From Acidimicrobiia bacterium (GTDB lineage Bacteria > Actinomycetota > Acidimicrobiia > Acidimicrobiales > Bin134), in NCBI GenBank assembly GCA_009842675.1, contig VYEX01000065.1, positions 1 through 64,000 on the forward strand: DNA of 64,000 nucleotides. The letters run 5' to 3'. Shown here in pieces: positions 40,957 to 50,934 of the stretch. The position numbers and the translations under genes are program-made. Below the pieces are notes generated by a model, which made no database searches, was not told the origin of the DNA, and saw nothing but the letters and a program-made list of their open reading frames with translations. Positions within the stretch are counted from its first letter, which is position 1, and each line of letters begins with the position of its first letter.

Positions 40957-41046
40957 ATTCGGATTATTCGGACCAAAACACTCGGAATTTGATTTCAGGT
41001 CGCTATCCTGATAAACAACTAATCGGATCAAAGTAGTCCGAATTAG
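40957..41046. promoter_or_regulatory. Cluster of iterated half-sites (A-T-TCGGA-Y-Y-A) upstream of sulfite reductase
   Basis: ATTCGGATTA and ATTCGGACCA in tandem, ACTCGGAATT, then the dyad ACTAATCGGATCA...TAGTCCGAATTAGT; AT-rich spacer in a GC-rich genome. Confidence 0.55.
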
Positions 41047-41092
41047 TGGTTGCCTGAACCCCACCACCTGCTCCAATTCCAAAGAAGGTCCG

Positions 41093-42877
41093 ATGGTCAC
41101 GGTCCAAATCGACAACACCGCAGTAATCGATCCCGCCCAGCAAGCCGACATCGACAAGTTCGAGCGGATGCTGGTCCGCTACAAGGCCGGTGAGATACCT
41201 GAGGACGTGATGCGGGTGTTCCGTCTGAACAACGGCATCTACGGGCAGCGTCAGGGCGGCACCAACCAGATGGTGCGGGTCAAGATCCCCGCCGGCATCG
41301 CCCACCCCGAGCACTTCGAGGCCCTGGCCCACATCGCCCGCACCTACTCCCGGGGCTGGGGCCACATCACTACCCGCCAGAACATTCAATTCCACTACGT
41401 GCAGATCGACGACGTCCCCGACGTGATGCGAACCCTGGCCTTGGTGGGGCTCACTACCCGGGAGGCTTGCGGCGACACCGTCCGCAACGTGCAGGGCTGC
41501 CACCTGGCCGGTGCCTGCCCCCACGAGGTGCTGGACATCACCGCCTGGGCCCGGGCCACCGCACTGCACTTCTTGCGCCATCCCTACGCCCAGCGCCTGC
41601 CCCGCAAGTTCAAGATCAACTTCTCGGGCTGCGCCACCGACTGCGGCCAGGCCATGTTCAACGATGTGGGCATAATCGCCGCCACCCGGGAGGTGGACGG
41701 CGGGGTCGAGGCCGGATTCCGGGTGTTCGTGGCCGGCGGTTTGGGGGCCAACCCCCATCCGGCACTGGCACTGGAAGACTTCACCTCCCGCGAGGACCTG
41801 CTCCCCACCATCGAGGCCTGCCTGCGGGTGTTCGACCACGACGGCTACCGGGACAACAAGCTCCGGGCCCGGATGAAGTGGCTGGTGGAGAAGCTGGGCT
41901 TCGAGGAGCTTCAGCGCCGCATTTTCCGGGAGCGCAAGTTCTTGCTGGCCTCCTCCAGCTGGCCCGGAGGCATTCCCGACCTGGTGAAGATTCACGGCGA
42001 CGCCCCTGCTGGGCGCCACGCTGAAGTCGAGGTCACGCCGGTGGGTCAAGGGGTGGCGGTCTCCATCGGCGGCCGGGCGCCGTACGAGCGGTGGGAGCAA
42101 GCCAACGTGGTGCGGGGCGCGGCCAAGGGCACGGTGTCGGCCTACGCCTGGGCCCGCTTGGGCGACATCACCGCCGACCAATTCGACGCCCTGGCCGACA
42201 TCCAGCGGGAGCTGGGAGCGGAGTGCCGGATCACCAACCGCCAGAACATCGTCTTCCGCGACTTGGCCGAGCACCAGCTGTCCCGGCTGTTCGAGTCGTT
42301 GTCGGCTATAGGTATGGCCGAGCCCGGCGCCGAGCTGCTGCGCGACGTGGTGGCCTGCCCCGGCGCCGACACCTGCAACCTGGCCGTCACCCAGTCTCGG
42401 GGATTGGCCGACGCCATTGGCAACCGCTTGGACGAGGAAGGCCTCGCCGAGGTGGGCGGTTTGCGAATCAACATCTCGGGCTGCACCAATTCGTGCGGCC
42501 AGCACCACGCCTCCGACATCGGTTTCTTCGGCGCGGAGCGCAGGGCGCATGGGCGGTCGGCACCGGGCTACCAGATGCTTCTCGGCGGCTATGTGGGCGA
42601 CTCCCAGATCCACTTCGGTACCAAGGCCCTGCGTCTGCCGGCCCGCAATGCCCCTGAAGCGGTGGTGCGGGTGGTGCGCCAGTTCACCGCCGAGCGGGAG
42701 GCCGGCGAGGAGTTCCGCCACTGGCTGGAGCGCAAAGGCGGATCGCGAGAAGTGGGTAAGACTCTGACCGACTTGGACGAGTTCCCCTTGCCTGACGATG
42801 GACCCGAGTTCTACGTCGACTACGACGAGACCGGTCCCTACGAAGCGGTAATCGGCGACTCTGAGTGCGCAACCTGA
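41093..42877 (+). CDS. Ferredoxin-type sulfite (or nitrite) reductase
   Basis: GQRQGGTNQMVRVKIPAG, TTRQNIQFHYVQ, CHLAGACPHEVLD, KINFSGCATDCGQAMFNDVG, NISGCTNSCGQHHASDIGF (siroheme/4Fe-4S cysteines). Adjacent cysH favours sulfite. Confidence 0.9.
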   Translation: MVTVQIDNTAVIDPAQQADIDKFERMLVRYKAGEIPEDVMRVFRLNNGIYGQRQGGTNQMVRVKIPAGIAHPEHFEALAHIARTYSRGWGHITTRQNIQFHYVQIDDVPDVMRTLALVGLTTREACGDTVRNVQGCHLAGACPHEVLDITAWARATALHFLRHPYAQRLPRKFKINFSGCATDCGQAMFNDVGIIAATREVDGGVEAGFRVFVAGGLGANPHPALALEDFTSREDLLPTIEACLRVFDHDGYRDNKLRARMKWLVEKLGFEELQRRIFRERKFLLASSSWPGGIPDLVKIHGDAPAGRHAEVEVTPVGQGVAVSIGGRAPYERWEQANVVRGAAKGTVSAYAWARLGDITADQFDALADIQRELGAECRITNRQNIVFRDLAEHQLSRLFESLSAIGMAEPGAELLRDVVACPGADTCNLAVTQSRGLADAIGNRLDEEGLAEVGGLRINISGCTNSCGQHHASDIGFFGAERRAHGRSAPGYQMLLGGYVGDSQIHFGTKALRLPARNAPEAVVRVVRQFTAEREAGEEFRHWLERKGGSREVGKTLTDLDEFPLPDDGPEFYVDYDETGPYEAVIGDSECAT

Positions 42878-42927
42878 GGCCCTCGGCAAGTTTCATACCG
42901 ATCGGCAATTCCGAATGCGCAACCTGA
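42851..42927 (+). repeat. Degenerate direct repeat, 50-bp spacing, across the sulfite reductase stop/cysH start
   Basis: atcggcgactctgagtgcgcaacctga (42851) vs atcggcaattccgaatgcgcaacctga (42901): 23/27 identical. Confidence 0.92.
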
Positions 42928-43589
42928 CCGTACCGTCGTTCACCGACGAAGAACTGGCCGCTCTCAACGAGGAGTTCGAGGATCTCCCCGCGGAGAAGGT
43001 CATCCAGTGGGGGGTGGACAACTTCTCACCCCACCTGGCCCTAGCTGCGTCGATGACCGACGCGGTGCTGATTGATTTGGCCGTGAAGGTGGACCCAGCC
43101 ATCGAGGTGGTGTTCATCGACACCGGCTTCCACTTCCCCGAGACGCTGGAGACGGTGGAGCGGGTGCGACGCCACTACGGCCTGAACCTGCGGTTGATGA
43201 CGGTGGCCCGCCACGACCCAGAACTGTGGAACATGGATCCGGAGAACTGCTGCTCAGCGGTCAAAGCGGGCCAGCTCGACCGGGCCCTGGCCGGCAAAGA
43301 GGCGTGGATGAGCGGCCTGCGCCGAGTGGAGGCCGTCACCCGGGCATCAGCTCCCATCGTGGTGCGCGACCTGAGGGGTCTGGTGAAGCTGAATCCCATC
43401 GCCACTTGGACCGACGAGCAGGTGGCCGACTACATGGCCGAGCACCGGGTACCGTTCAATCCCCTCTTGGAGCGTGGCTACCCCTCCATCGGCTGCATGC
43501 CCTGTACCAAGCCCGTGGCCCCCGGCAACGACCCCCGCTCCGGCCGCTGGGCTGGCACCGACAAGACCGAGTGCGGCCTGCACGACTAG
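42915..43589 (+). CDS. cysH: Phosphoadenylyl/adenylyl-sulfate reductase; Fe-S (APS-type) cysteine pattern
   Basis: EVVFIDTGFHFPETLETVERV, NCCSAVKAGQLDRALAGKEAWMSGLRRVE, GYPSIGCMPCTKPV, KTECGLH. Confidence 0.94.
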   Translation: MRNLTVPSFTDEELAALNEEFEDLPAEKVIQWGVDNFSPHLALAASMTDAVLIDLAVKVDPAIEVVFIDTGFHFPETLETVERVRRHYGLNLRLMTVARHDPELWNMDPENCCSAVKAGQLDRALAGKEAWMSGLRRVEAVTRASAPIVVRDLRGLVKLNPIATWTDEQVADYMAEHRVPFNPLLERGYPSIGCMPCTKPVAPGNDPRSGRWAGTDKTECGLHD

Positions 43590-43649
43590 GCGCTCTCAGC
43601 CTGTCGATCGAAGTCATCCTCTCGCCTGCCACCGCATAGGGTGGCCGCC

Positions 43650-44417
43650 ATGTCTGCATTGGAGATGTCACCGACCACTGGTGTGGTGGTCACGGGAGGA
43701 GCGTCGGGGATTGGACGAGCTTGCGCTCGCGCCTTGGCCGAGGTGGGGCGACCGGTGTCGCTGTGGGACCTCAACGGCGAGGGGGCCGCGGAGGCAGCGG
43801 CCTCGATTACCGCCGACTGCGGGGTCGCGACCCACTCGGTCGGCCTGGACGTGACTGATCGCGCCAGTGTTGACGACGCGGTGGTCGCCGCCCGTGAGGC
43901 GCTGGGCGACATCGGCGGAGTGGTCCACGCCGCGGGGATCGTGTCCTCCATGGACATCGACCAACTCACCGAGGAGATCTGGGACTCGGTGATTGGAGTG
44001 AATCTGCGGGCCGAAGTGTTTGTGGTTCAGGCACTGCTGGGCGACCTGAGAAGCCATGAGGGGTCGGCCATTGTGGGCATCGGCTCCATCATGTCGGTGG
44101 TGGGCAATGCGTTGATCCCGTCGTACACCGCCTCCAAGCACGGCGTGGTGGGCATCACAAAGTCGCTGGCCAACCACCTCGGCCCCGACGGCATCCGGGT
44201 GAACGCCGTGTGCCCCGGCTACATCGAGACGCCGATGACGGCCGCGATGATGGACGACCTCCCGACCAAGGCTGCCTGTGTGGAGAAGTCCCCGCTCGGC
44301 CGGGTGGGTGCCCCCACCGACATCGCCAAGGCGGTCCGCTTTCTCATGTCTGACGAGGCCGGTTTCGTGACCGGAACCACCCTCATCGTCGACGGCGGCG
44401 TCACCAGCCACGACTAA
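43650..44417 (+). CDS. SDR family oxidoreductase
   Basis: [62 protein letters not shown] at 43650 inside ORF 43641. Confidence 0.9.
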   Translation: MSALEMSPTTGVVVTGGASGIGRACARALAEVGRPVSLWDLNGEGAAEAAASITADCGVATHSVGLDVTDRASVDDAVVAAREALGDIGGVVHAAGIVSSMDIDQLTEEIWDSVIGVNLRAEVFVVQALLGDLRSHEGSAIVGIGSIMSVVGNALIPSYTASKHGVVGITKSLANHLGPDGIRVNAVCPGYIETPMTAAMMDDLPTKAACVEKSPLGRVGAPTDIAKAVRFLMSDEAGFVTGTTLIVDGGVTSHD

Positions 44418-44431
44418 GGCGGCGTTCCGAA

Positions 44432-46078
44432 GTGGAAGGGGCAGTGCTGTCATCGGCTTCCGGGCCCACTGACATTCCCCTGCTCGACGAGACCATTCCG
44501 GAGAATCTGGCCCGGACAGTGGCTGCCTATGGCGGTCGGGACGCGCTGGTATCTGCCGAACAAGGGCTCCGCTACAACTACGGGGAGTTTGCGGACGCGG
44601 TCGAGGATGTGGCCGCGGGGCTGATTGCGCTGAATGTGCAGGTGGGCGATCGGGTGGGGATTTGGAGTCCAAACTGTGCCGAGTGGGTATTGGTGCAGTA
44701 CGCCACGGCCCAAATAGGCGCGATCTTGGTCACCATCAACCCGGCCTACCGAAAAGCCGAGTTGGAGTACGTGCTCAACCAGTCGGGCATCAGCGTGCTG
44801 GTGGCCGCGGAGTCGTTCTCCCACAGCGACTACCGGGGCATGGTCGAGGAGGTGTGGGACCGGGTGCCGGCCCGGCAGGCGGTGTACCTCCAGACTTCGG
44901 ATTGGGATGAGCTTCTGGCCGGTGGGGCCGCGGTTTCTTCTGATCGGCTGGTGAAGCGAGCAGCGGGACTGCGACCGGATGATCCGATCAATATCCAGTA
45001 CACCAGCGGGACCACCGGATTCCCCAAGGGGGCCACGCTCAGCCACCGCAACATATTGAACAACGGCTTTTTCGTGGGTGAGGCCTGCGGCTACACCCCC
45101 GCCGACCGAGTGTGCATTCCGGTGCCGTTCTACCACTGCTTCGGCATGGTGCTGGGCAATCTGGCCTGCACCACCCACGGTGCGGCCATGGTGGTCCCCT
45201 CCGCGGGATTCGACGCCGCGGCCGCTCTGCGGACTTGCGAGCAGGAACGTTGCACCAGCTTGTACGGGGTGCCGACCATGTTCATCGCTGAGCTGGGCGA
45301 GCCTGATCTCGACGATTACGACCTGTCGTCGCTGCGCACCGGGATCATGGCCGGCTCGCCCTGCCCGGTGGAGGTGATGAAGCAAGTGGTGGACCGAATG
45401 AACATGAACCAGGTGACCATTGCCTACGGCATGACCGAAACCTCCCCGGTGTCCACCCAGACCTCCGCTAACGACTCGCTCGACAAGCGAGTAGCCACCG
45501 TGGGCCGGACCCATCCCCACGTGGAAGTCCGCATTGCCGATCCTGAGTCCGGCGACACTGTTCCCCGGGGCCAAGCCGGAGAGCTCATGACCCGGGGCTA
45601 CTCGGTGATGCTGGGCTATTGGGACGACGATGCCCGCACCGCCGAGGCCATCGACGACGAAGGCTGGATGCATACCGGCGACCTCGCCACCATGGACGAC
45701 GACGGCTACATCAATATCGTCGGGCGCATCAAGGACATGATCATCCGGGGCGGCGAGAACGTCTACCCCCGCGAAATCGAGGAGTACCTCTACCGCCATC
45801 CCGACGTAGTAGAGGTGCAGGTGATCGGGGTGCCCGATGCCCGATATGGCGAGGAGGTCATGGCCTGGCTACAGCTGCGGGACGGGGCTGCGCTAGACGC
45901 CGACGACATCAAGGAGTTCTGCCGGGGCCAAATCGCCCACTACAAGATCCCCCGCTACATCAAGTTCACTGACGAGTTCCCCATGACCATCACCGGCAAG
46001 ATCCAGAAGTACCTGATGCGGGAGCAGTCGATTCAAGAACTCGGTTTGGGCGAAACAGCCCAAGAGCGACACGCTTGA
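44432..46078 (+). CDS. AMP-binding acyl-CoA ligase (FadD-like)
   Basis: [77 protein letters not shown]. Confidence 0.94.
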   Translation: MEGAVLSSASGPTDIPLLDETIPENLARTVAAYGGRDALVSAEQGLRYNYGEFADAVEDVAAGLIALNVQVGDRVGIWSPNCAEWVLVQYATAQIGAILVTINPAYRKAELEYVLNQSGISVLVAAESFSHSDYRGMVEEVWDRVPARQAVYLQTSDWDELLAGGAAVSSDRLVKRAAGLRPDDPINIQYTSGTTGFPKGATLSHRNILNNGFFVGEACGYTPADRVCIPVPFYHCFGMVLGNLACTTHGAAMVVPSAGFDAAAALRTCEQERCTSLYGVPTMFIAELGEPDLDDYDLSSLRTGIMAGSPCPVEVMKQVVDRMNMNQVTIAYGMTETSPVSTQTSANDSLDKRVATVGRTHPHVEVRIADPESGDTVPRGQAGELMTRGYSVMLGYWDDDARTAEAIDDEGWMHTGDLATMDDDGYINIVGRIKDMIIRGGENVYPREIEEYLYRHPDVVEVQVIGVPDARYGEEVMAWLQLRDGAALDADDIKEFCRGQIAHYKIPRYIKFTDEFPMTITGKIQKYLMREQSIQELGLGETAQERHA

Positions 46079-47347
46079 ATGGGTAGTCAAGCGAGAAAGC
46101 ACAACATGGAGCACACCGGCCATCTGCCGCGACCGGACTGGGTACGGCGGATCAACCTATTTGGCACCGCGGTGGGCGATCCGGCCCGCATGGTGAGTCT
46201 GGACGCCGACGAGATGCTGACGGTGGCTGCCGAGTCGGTGGGGCTCTCAGACTTCGGCGACGAACCGGGCTGGGAGGCCGGCTATCGGGCTTTGTGCGAT
46301 GCAATGAATGAGGAGGCCCAGCTGAATGTGGTCGGGCGGCTGAGCGTCCGGGGGGAGATCATTCGCAACCTGCAAAACCGGCTGCGGATGGTGGACTATT
46401 GGCGGGCCAATCCCGATGCCCTTGCTGCTGAGGTCACCGCTCCGGTGTTTGTTTCCGGGCCGCCTCGCACCGGGACCACCATCTTGTTGGAGCTGCTAGC
46501 ACTGGACCCCAATTTGCGGGGGGTGCGAGGATTCGAGGCCCACTTCCCGCTGGGCACTCTGCCAGGGACGGGGGCTGACGCTCTGGCGTGCAGCGAGCCT
46601 GAGCAGGAGTTTTGGGCCGACATCCAGCCCGAGTTCATGACGATGCACGAGCTGCGCAGCGACCTGCCTGTGGAGTGCATCCACTTCTGCCAGCCCGAGT
46701 TCCGCAGCTGGCATTGGCCGATGATGCACTCCATTGGCGATCTGGCCGCTCGGGGGGCGGATCTTGACTTCGGGGCGGTGTACCGCTGGCACAAGAACTT
46801 CCTGCGGACCTTGCAGCACATCGATTGCGCTCCGGCGCAGTTCCTGTTGAAGTCGCCGGCCCACATGGGAACGCTTCCGGACCTGTTTGCCGCCTACCCC
46901 GATGCCCGGGTCATCCTCACCCATCGCGATCCGATCAGGTTCTTGGGCTCGGTGGCCAACCTCACCACCACCCTCCACTGGATGCGAAGCGATTCAGTTA
47001 CCCCGAGTGAGAATGGTCCGGTAATGCTGTTCATCTACCAGATGATGATGGACATGGTTATGGGCCAGCGGGCATCCGGAGAGGTTCCCGACAACCAGAT
47101 TGCCGACCTGTTGTTCCGCGACTTGGTGAGTGACCCAGTGCCGGCGGTGCGGGCCGTGTACGACCACCTGGGCCTGGAATTCTCCGACGAACTGGCCACC
47201 GCCATCCCGGCCTATCTGGCCGACAAGCCCAAGGATAAGTTCGGCAAGCACGTGTACGACCCAGCCTCCCTCGGCCTCGACGAATCTGTAGTCCGCGATC
47301 AGTTCACCGACTACATCGCCCACCACAACATCCCACTCGAAGACTGA
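46079..47347 (+). CDS. Sulfotransferase family protein
   Basis: VFVSGPPRTGTTILLELLALDPNLRG (5'-PSB-like loop), LLKSPAHMGTLPDLFAAYPDARVILTHRDP. Confidence 0.85.
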   Translation: MGSQARKHNMEHTGHLPRPDWVRRINLFGTAVGDPARMVSLDADEMLTVAAESVGLSDFGDEPGWEAGYRALCDAMNEEAQLNVVGRLSVRGEIIRNLQNRLRMVDYWRANPDALAAEVTAPVFVSGPPRTGTTILLELLALDPNLRGVRGFEAHFPLGTLPGTGADALACSEPEQEFWADIQPEFMTMHELRSDLPVECIHFCQPEFRSWHWPMMHSIGDLAARGADLDFGAVYRWHKNFLRTLQHIDCAPAQFLLKSPAHMGTLPDLFAAYPDARVILTHRDPIRFLGSVANLTTTLHWMRSDSVTPSENGPVMLFIYQMMMDMVMGQRASGEVPDNQIADLLFRDLVSDPVPAVRAVYDHLGLEFSDELATAIPAYLADKPKDKFGKHVYDPASLGLDESVVRDQFTDYIAHHNIPLED

Positions 47348-47350
47348 GCT

Positions 47351-47737
47351 GTGAACGAGGGCACAAAACCGCTGGTCAGGTCAATCCTGCATGTGCAGGT
47401 CGCCATCCCGGTTGGCGGAGAGGACAAGGCTCGGGCGTTCTATGGCGGGCTGCTGGGGTTGGTTGAAGTCCCCAAGCCGCCCGAACTGGCCAAGCGGGGC
47501 GGATGCTGGTTCGAACTGCCGGAGGGGACGTGCGGGCAGTTGCACTTAGGAGCCGACCCAGACTTCCGACCAGCCCGAAAGGCGCACGTGGCTTTCCAAG
47601 CCACCGATCTGGCTGAATTGGCCGACGCCGCCCGATCTCAGGAATATGAAGTGGTCAACGACGCAGCCGATGGTACTGAGCGCGTCTACGTTTACGACCC
47701 ATTTGGCAACCGCCTAGAGTTCTGCGCCCATGATTGA
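47351..47737 (+). CDS. VOC/glyoxalase superfamily protein
   Basis: HVQVAIPVGGEDKARAFYGGLLGLVEVPKP...VYVYDPFGNRLEFCAHD. Confidence 0.88.
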   Translation: MNEGTKPLVRSILHVQVAIPVGGEDKARAFYGGLLGLVEVPKPPELAKRGGCWFELPEGTCGQLHLGADPDFRPARKAHVAFQATDLAELADAARSQEYEVVNDAADGTERVYVYDPFGNRLEFCAHD

Positions 47738-48926
47738 CGCGGCGCCGCTGGACGATCCCGACACGTTTGTCGCCGGGCTGCCGCTGGAGTTGCTGGCCCA
47801 GCTTCGGGAAGAGGAACCAGTGCACTGGGTCGCCCACCGGCGGGGCGGAGGGCGCTATGTGGTCACCAGCTACCGGTATGTGCGGGAGTTCAACCGGGAC
47901 TGGCGGCAGTTCTCCTCCTCCCAGCTGGCCGTTTCCGGGGGCGAGGGCGAGCACCGCGGCCAAGGGGCCATCACCTTGCTGGAGTTCGACCCGCCGGACC
48001 ACACCGCGCTGCGTCTGTTGGTGAACCGGGGATTCACTCCCCGGGCCATCCGCCGACTGGAGGAGAGCGCCCACCGCATCGCCGGAGAGCTGGTCGACAA
48101 ATTCATAACCGAGGGTGGGGGCGACGCCGCCGAGTTGCTGGCCGCCCAACTGCCCCTCCAGGTGACGGGTGAGATGCTGGGCATCCCGGTTTCCGACCGG
48201 AACGACATCTTGACCTGGACCAACACCGCCATCGGGGCTTTCGACCCCGAGATGTGCCCAACGATGGACGATGCCCGAGCCGCCATGACCAACTTCGCCG
48301 AATACGGCCAAGCCCACATCGCCCGACGGAAGGCCGAGCCCGGCGACGACGTGTTCAGCAGCCTCGTCCACGCCGAATACGAGGGGCGTCGGCTCACCGA
48401 TGAGGAATTGGGCGGATGGTGGCAGCTCCTAGTCACCGGCAGCACCGAGACCACCCGCAACCTGCTGAGCAGCGGGCTGATGCTGCTGTTGGACCATCCC
48501 GACCAGGCCGCTGCTCTGGCCGCCGATGAGTCGTTGCTCGACGGGGCCATCGACGAGATGCTGCGAGTGGTAACCCCGGTCATGCACCACCAGCGCCGGG
48601 TGACCGCCCCGATGGAGCACGAAAGCGGGGTCAGCTTCGAGTCTGGGCAGATCGTGGACCTCTGGATGACTTCGGCCAACCGCGATCCCGAAGTGTTCGA
48701 CAACCCCGATGTCTTCAATATCCGCAGAGACGCCAGCGACCATCTGTCGCTCGGCTCAGGCGGTCCCCATTACTGCCTGGGCGCCAACCTGGCCAAGACC
48801 GAGGCCCGGGCCTACTTCTCGGCCCTGGTCCCCCACCTGGAACGCATGGAGAGGACCGGTGCTGAGTCAAGGCTTCGCACCACCCACTTCAACAGCCTCA
48901 AGCATTTGCCGGTGGTGGTGAAATAG
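47730..48926 (+). CDS. Cytochrome P450
   Basis: LVTGSTETTRNLLSSGL, EMLRVVTPV (ExxR), LSLGSGGPHYCLGANLAKTEARAYF (heme loop). Confidence 0.93.
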   Translation: MIDAAPLDDPDTFVAGLPLELLAQLREEEPVHWVAHRRGGGRYVVTSYRYVREFNRDWRQFSSSQLAVSGGEGEHRGQGAITLLEFDPPDHTALRLLVNRGFTPRAIRRLEESAHRIAGELVDKFITEGGGDAAELLAAQLPLQVTGEMLGIPVSDRNDILTWTNTAIGAFDPEMCPTMDDARAAMTNFAEYGQAHIARRKAEPGDDVFSSLVHAEYEGRRLTDEELGGWWQLLVTGSTETTRNLLSSGLMLLLDHPDQAAALAADESLLDGAIDEMLRVVTPVMHHQRRVTAPMEHESGVSFESGQIVDLWMTSANRDPEVFDNPDVFNIRRDASDHLSLGSGGPHYCLGANLAKTEARAYFSALVPHLERMERTGAESRLRTTHFNSLKHLPVVVK

Positions 48927-49008
48927 TTCACGCACCTTGGGGGTTGCAGAACTTGAGGCTGTCGACTCGTGTTGTCGGCTATGAGAAGATGGTCCAAGAG
49001 GAGGCCCC

Positions 49009-49440
49009 ATGAGGTTGCAGCTGGCATTGAACGTGTCCGATCTAGAAGAGGCGGTGGACTTCTACTCCCGCCTCTTCGGCGTGGAGCCGGCCCGGCGGCG
49101 ACCGGGATATGCCAACTTCGCCATCGATGAACCGCCGCTCAAGCTGGTTTTGTTCGAGACCGGCCACGGGACAACGGAGGAAGAAGGATGCTGCAACGGC
49201 GCTGGCGGCACGATCAACCACCTGGGGGTGGAGGTCGAGACCACCGAGGAGGTGCTCGAGGCCGAACGCCGCATCAGCGAGTCGGGTTTAGCCACCTCCG
49301 GGGTGGACGACACCCAGTGCTGCTTCGCTGAGAAGACCGAGACCTGGATTACCGGCCCCGACGGCACCGCCTGGGAGTGGTATGTCCGCACCGGCGACAG
49401 CGAAGTCCTCGAAAACGTGGTGCTCACCACCCGAAGCTGA
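49009..49440 (+). CDS. ArsI/CadI-like VOC family protein
   Basis: MRLQLALNVSDLEEAVDFYSRLFGVEPARRRPGYANFAIDEPPLKLVLFE...INHLGVEVE...DDTQCCFAEKTETWITGPDGTAWEWYV; vicinal cysteines. Confidence 0.82.
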   Translation: MRLQLALNVSDLEEAVDFYSRLFGVEPARRRPGYANFAIDEPPLKLVLFETGHGTTEEEGCCNGAGGTINHLGVEVETTEEVLEAERRISESGLATSGVDDTQCCFAEKTETWITGPDGTAWEWYVRTGDSEVLENVVLTTRS

Positions 49441-49452
49441 GCCAGGGCTGTT

Positions 49453-50913
49453 TCAGACCAGGTTTTCGACGAAGCCTTCGAGTTGGCGGAGGTTGCGGAC
49501 TTCGAAGACTCCGTCGCAGTGGACGCCGTACTCGGAGACGATGGAGTCGCCGGTGTCCCAGTAGGCGCCGGGCTCGGGGTTGAGCCAGAACACTTTGCGG
49601 GCCCGGTGCTCGATCTCTTTGAGGATCCAGGCCTGCGAGGCGTGGTAGTTGTTGCGGGCGTCGCCCAGGATCATCACCGTGGTCTTGGGGCCGACGTCTT
49701 TCCCGTAGCGCTCCCAGAACACCTCGAAGGCGTGGCCGTAGTCGGAGTGGCCGTCCACCCACACCACGTCGGCCTCGGCGTTCACCCGGTGGACGGCCTC
49801 GCCGATGTCGTCCACCCCCTCGAAGAAGCTGGTCACCTCGTCGAGGCCGTCGATGAACACGAATGAGCGCACCTTGGAGAACTGGTTGCTGATGGCGTAC
49901 ACCAGATGCAGGGTGAACCGGGCGAAGGCGGCCACCGACCCGCTCACATCCGCCACCACCATGATCTCGGGCTTGGCCGGGCGGGGGTAGCGGAACTTGG
50001 GCTCGGCGGGCACTCCTCCGTAGGACAGGGAGTGGCGCATGGTGTTGCGGAAGTCCAGCGGTCCCTTGCGGCCGTGGCGGCGCTTGCGGGCTAGGCGCAC
50101 GGCCAGCTTGCGGGTGAGCGGGTAGATGGCCCGGCGCAGGGCCATCATCTCCTCCCGGCTGGCGTGCATGAAGTCCACGTCTTCGGGCAGGGGCTTGCGG
50201 AGCGTCTTGGCCATGGCCTCCACTCCCCTATCGGCCACCAGCCGGCGACGGATTTCGGCCTCCACCTCTTTGCGGAGCTGGTCGATGCGGGCCTCGAATT
50301 CGTCTCGTTCCAGCCGTTCTTCCAGGGGCGTCAGATCGCCGGGGGCGTCGTCTCGGGCTTGATCCATCAGCCGATCCAGCACGCCGTCGAGGTCGAGGTT
50401 TCGCAGCGTGCGATATAGGTAGTAGGTGCCGCCCACCGGCCGGCCGGGCTCCATGCCGGCATAGCGCTGCACCGCCTGGCGGGCGATGGCCCTCATGAGG
50501 GCGTCGTCGCCCCGCATGAGCGCCTGGAACAGCATCTCGGCTAGCTGCTCGGCCGACATGGCCTCGCCGCCTCCCCCGCCCTGGCGGCGCTGCTGTCCGT
50601 CCAAACCGTCGACGAAATCGGACAGGTCCATGCCCTCGGGCCATTCCCCGTCCACCAGGTCGTATTCGGCCCCCCGCAGCGAGAAGTACACCTCGAACAC
50701 CGTCTCAAAGGCCCGCCAGTGGGCGTGGTTCTTCACCAACGTGGCGGCCAGGGCGTACTTGAACGCATCCCGGTCCTCGATGGGGATGTGCTGGATGGCC
50801 TCCATGGCATCCAGGTTCTCGGTGAGGCTCACCGGCAGGCCCGCGGCCCGCAACTCAGAGATGAACCCGGCCAAAAGCGCCAGCAGTGGCGAGGTAGCGG
50901 GCTCGACTTTCAT
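49453..50913 (-). CDS. VWA domain-containing protein (CoxE-like)
   Basis: EIMVVADVSGSVAAFARFTLHLVYAISNQF (MIDAS DxSxS), WVDGHSDYGHAFEVFW; next to a MoxR ATPase. Confidence 0.9.
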   Translation of the reverse strand: MKVEPATSPLLALLAGFISELRAAGLPVSLTENLDAMEAIQHIPIEDRDAFKYALAATLVKNHAHWRAFETVFEVYFSLRGAEYDLVDGEWPEGMDLSDFVDGLDGQQRRQGGGGGEAMSAEQLAEMLFQALMRGDDALMRAIARQAVQRYAGMEPGRPVGGTYYLYRTLRNLDLDGVLDRLMDQARDDAPGDLTPLEERLERDEFEARIDQLRKEVEAEIRRRLVADRGVEAMAKTLRKPLPEDVDFMHASREEMMALRRAIYPLTRKLAVRLARKRRHGRKGPLDFRNTMRHSLSYGGVPAEPKFRYPRPAKPEIMVVADVSGSVAAFARFTLHLVYAISNQFSKVRSFVFIDGLDEVTSFFEGVDDIGEAVHRVNAEADVVWVDGHSDYGHAFEVFWERYGKDVGPKTTVMILGDARNNYHASQAWILKEIEHRARKVFWLNPEPGAYWDTGDSIVSEYGVHCDGVFEVRNLRQLEGFVENLV

Positions 50914-50934
50914 GGCAGCCTCAGCGCAGCACGA

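Noticed and set aside
41003-42889. Long antisense ORF (628 aa, minus) over the sulfite reductase; likewise 3386..5050, 11348..12796, 10501..11793 and 16351..17649
   Set aside because: Overlap genes with clear family motifs and read as low-information H/V/G/R/P-rich translations typical of GC-biased antisense frames.
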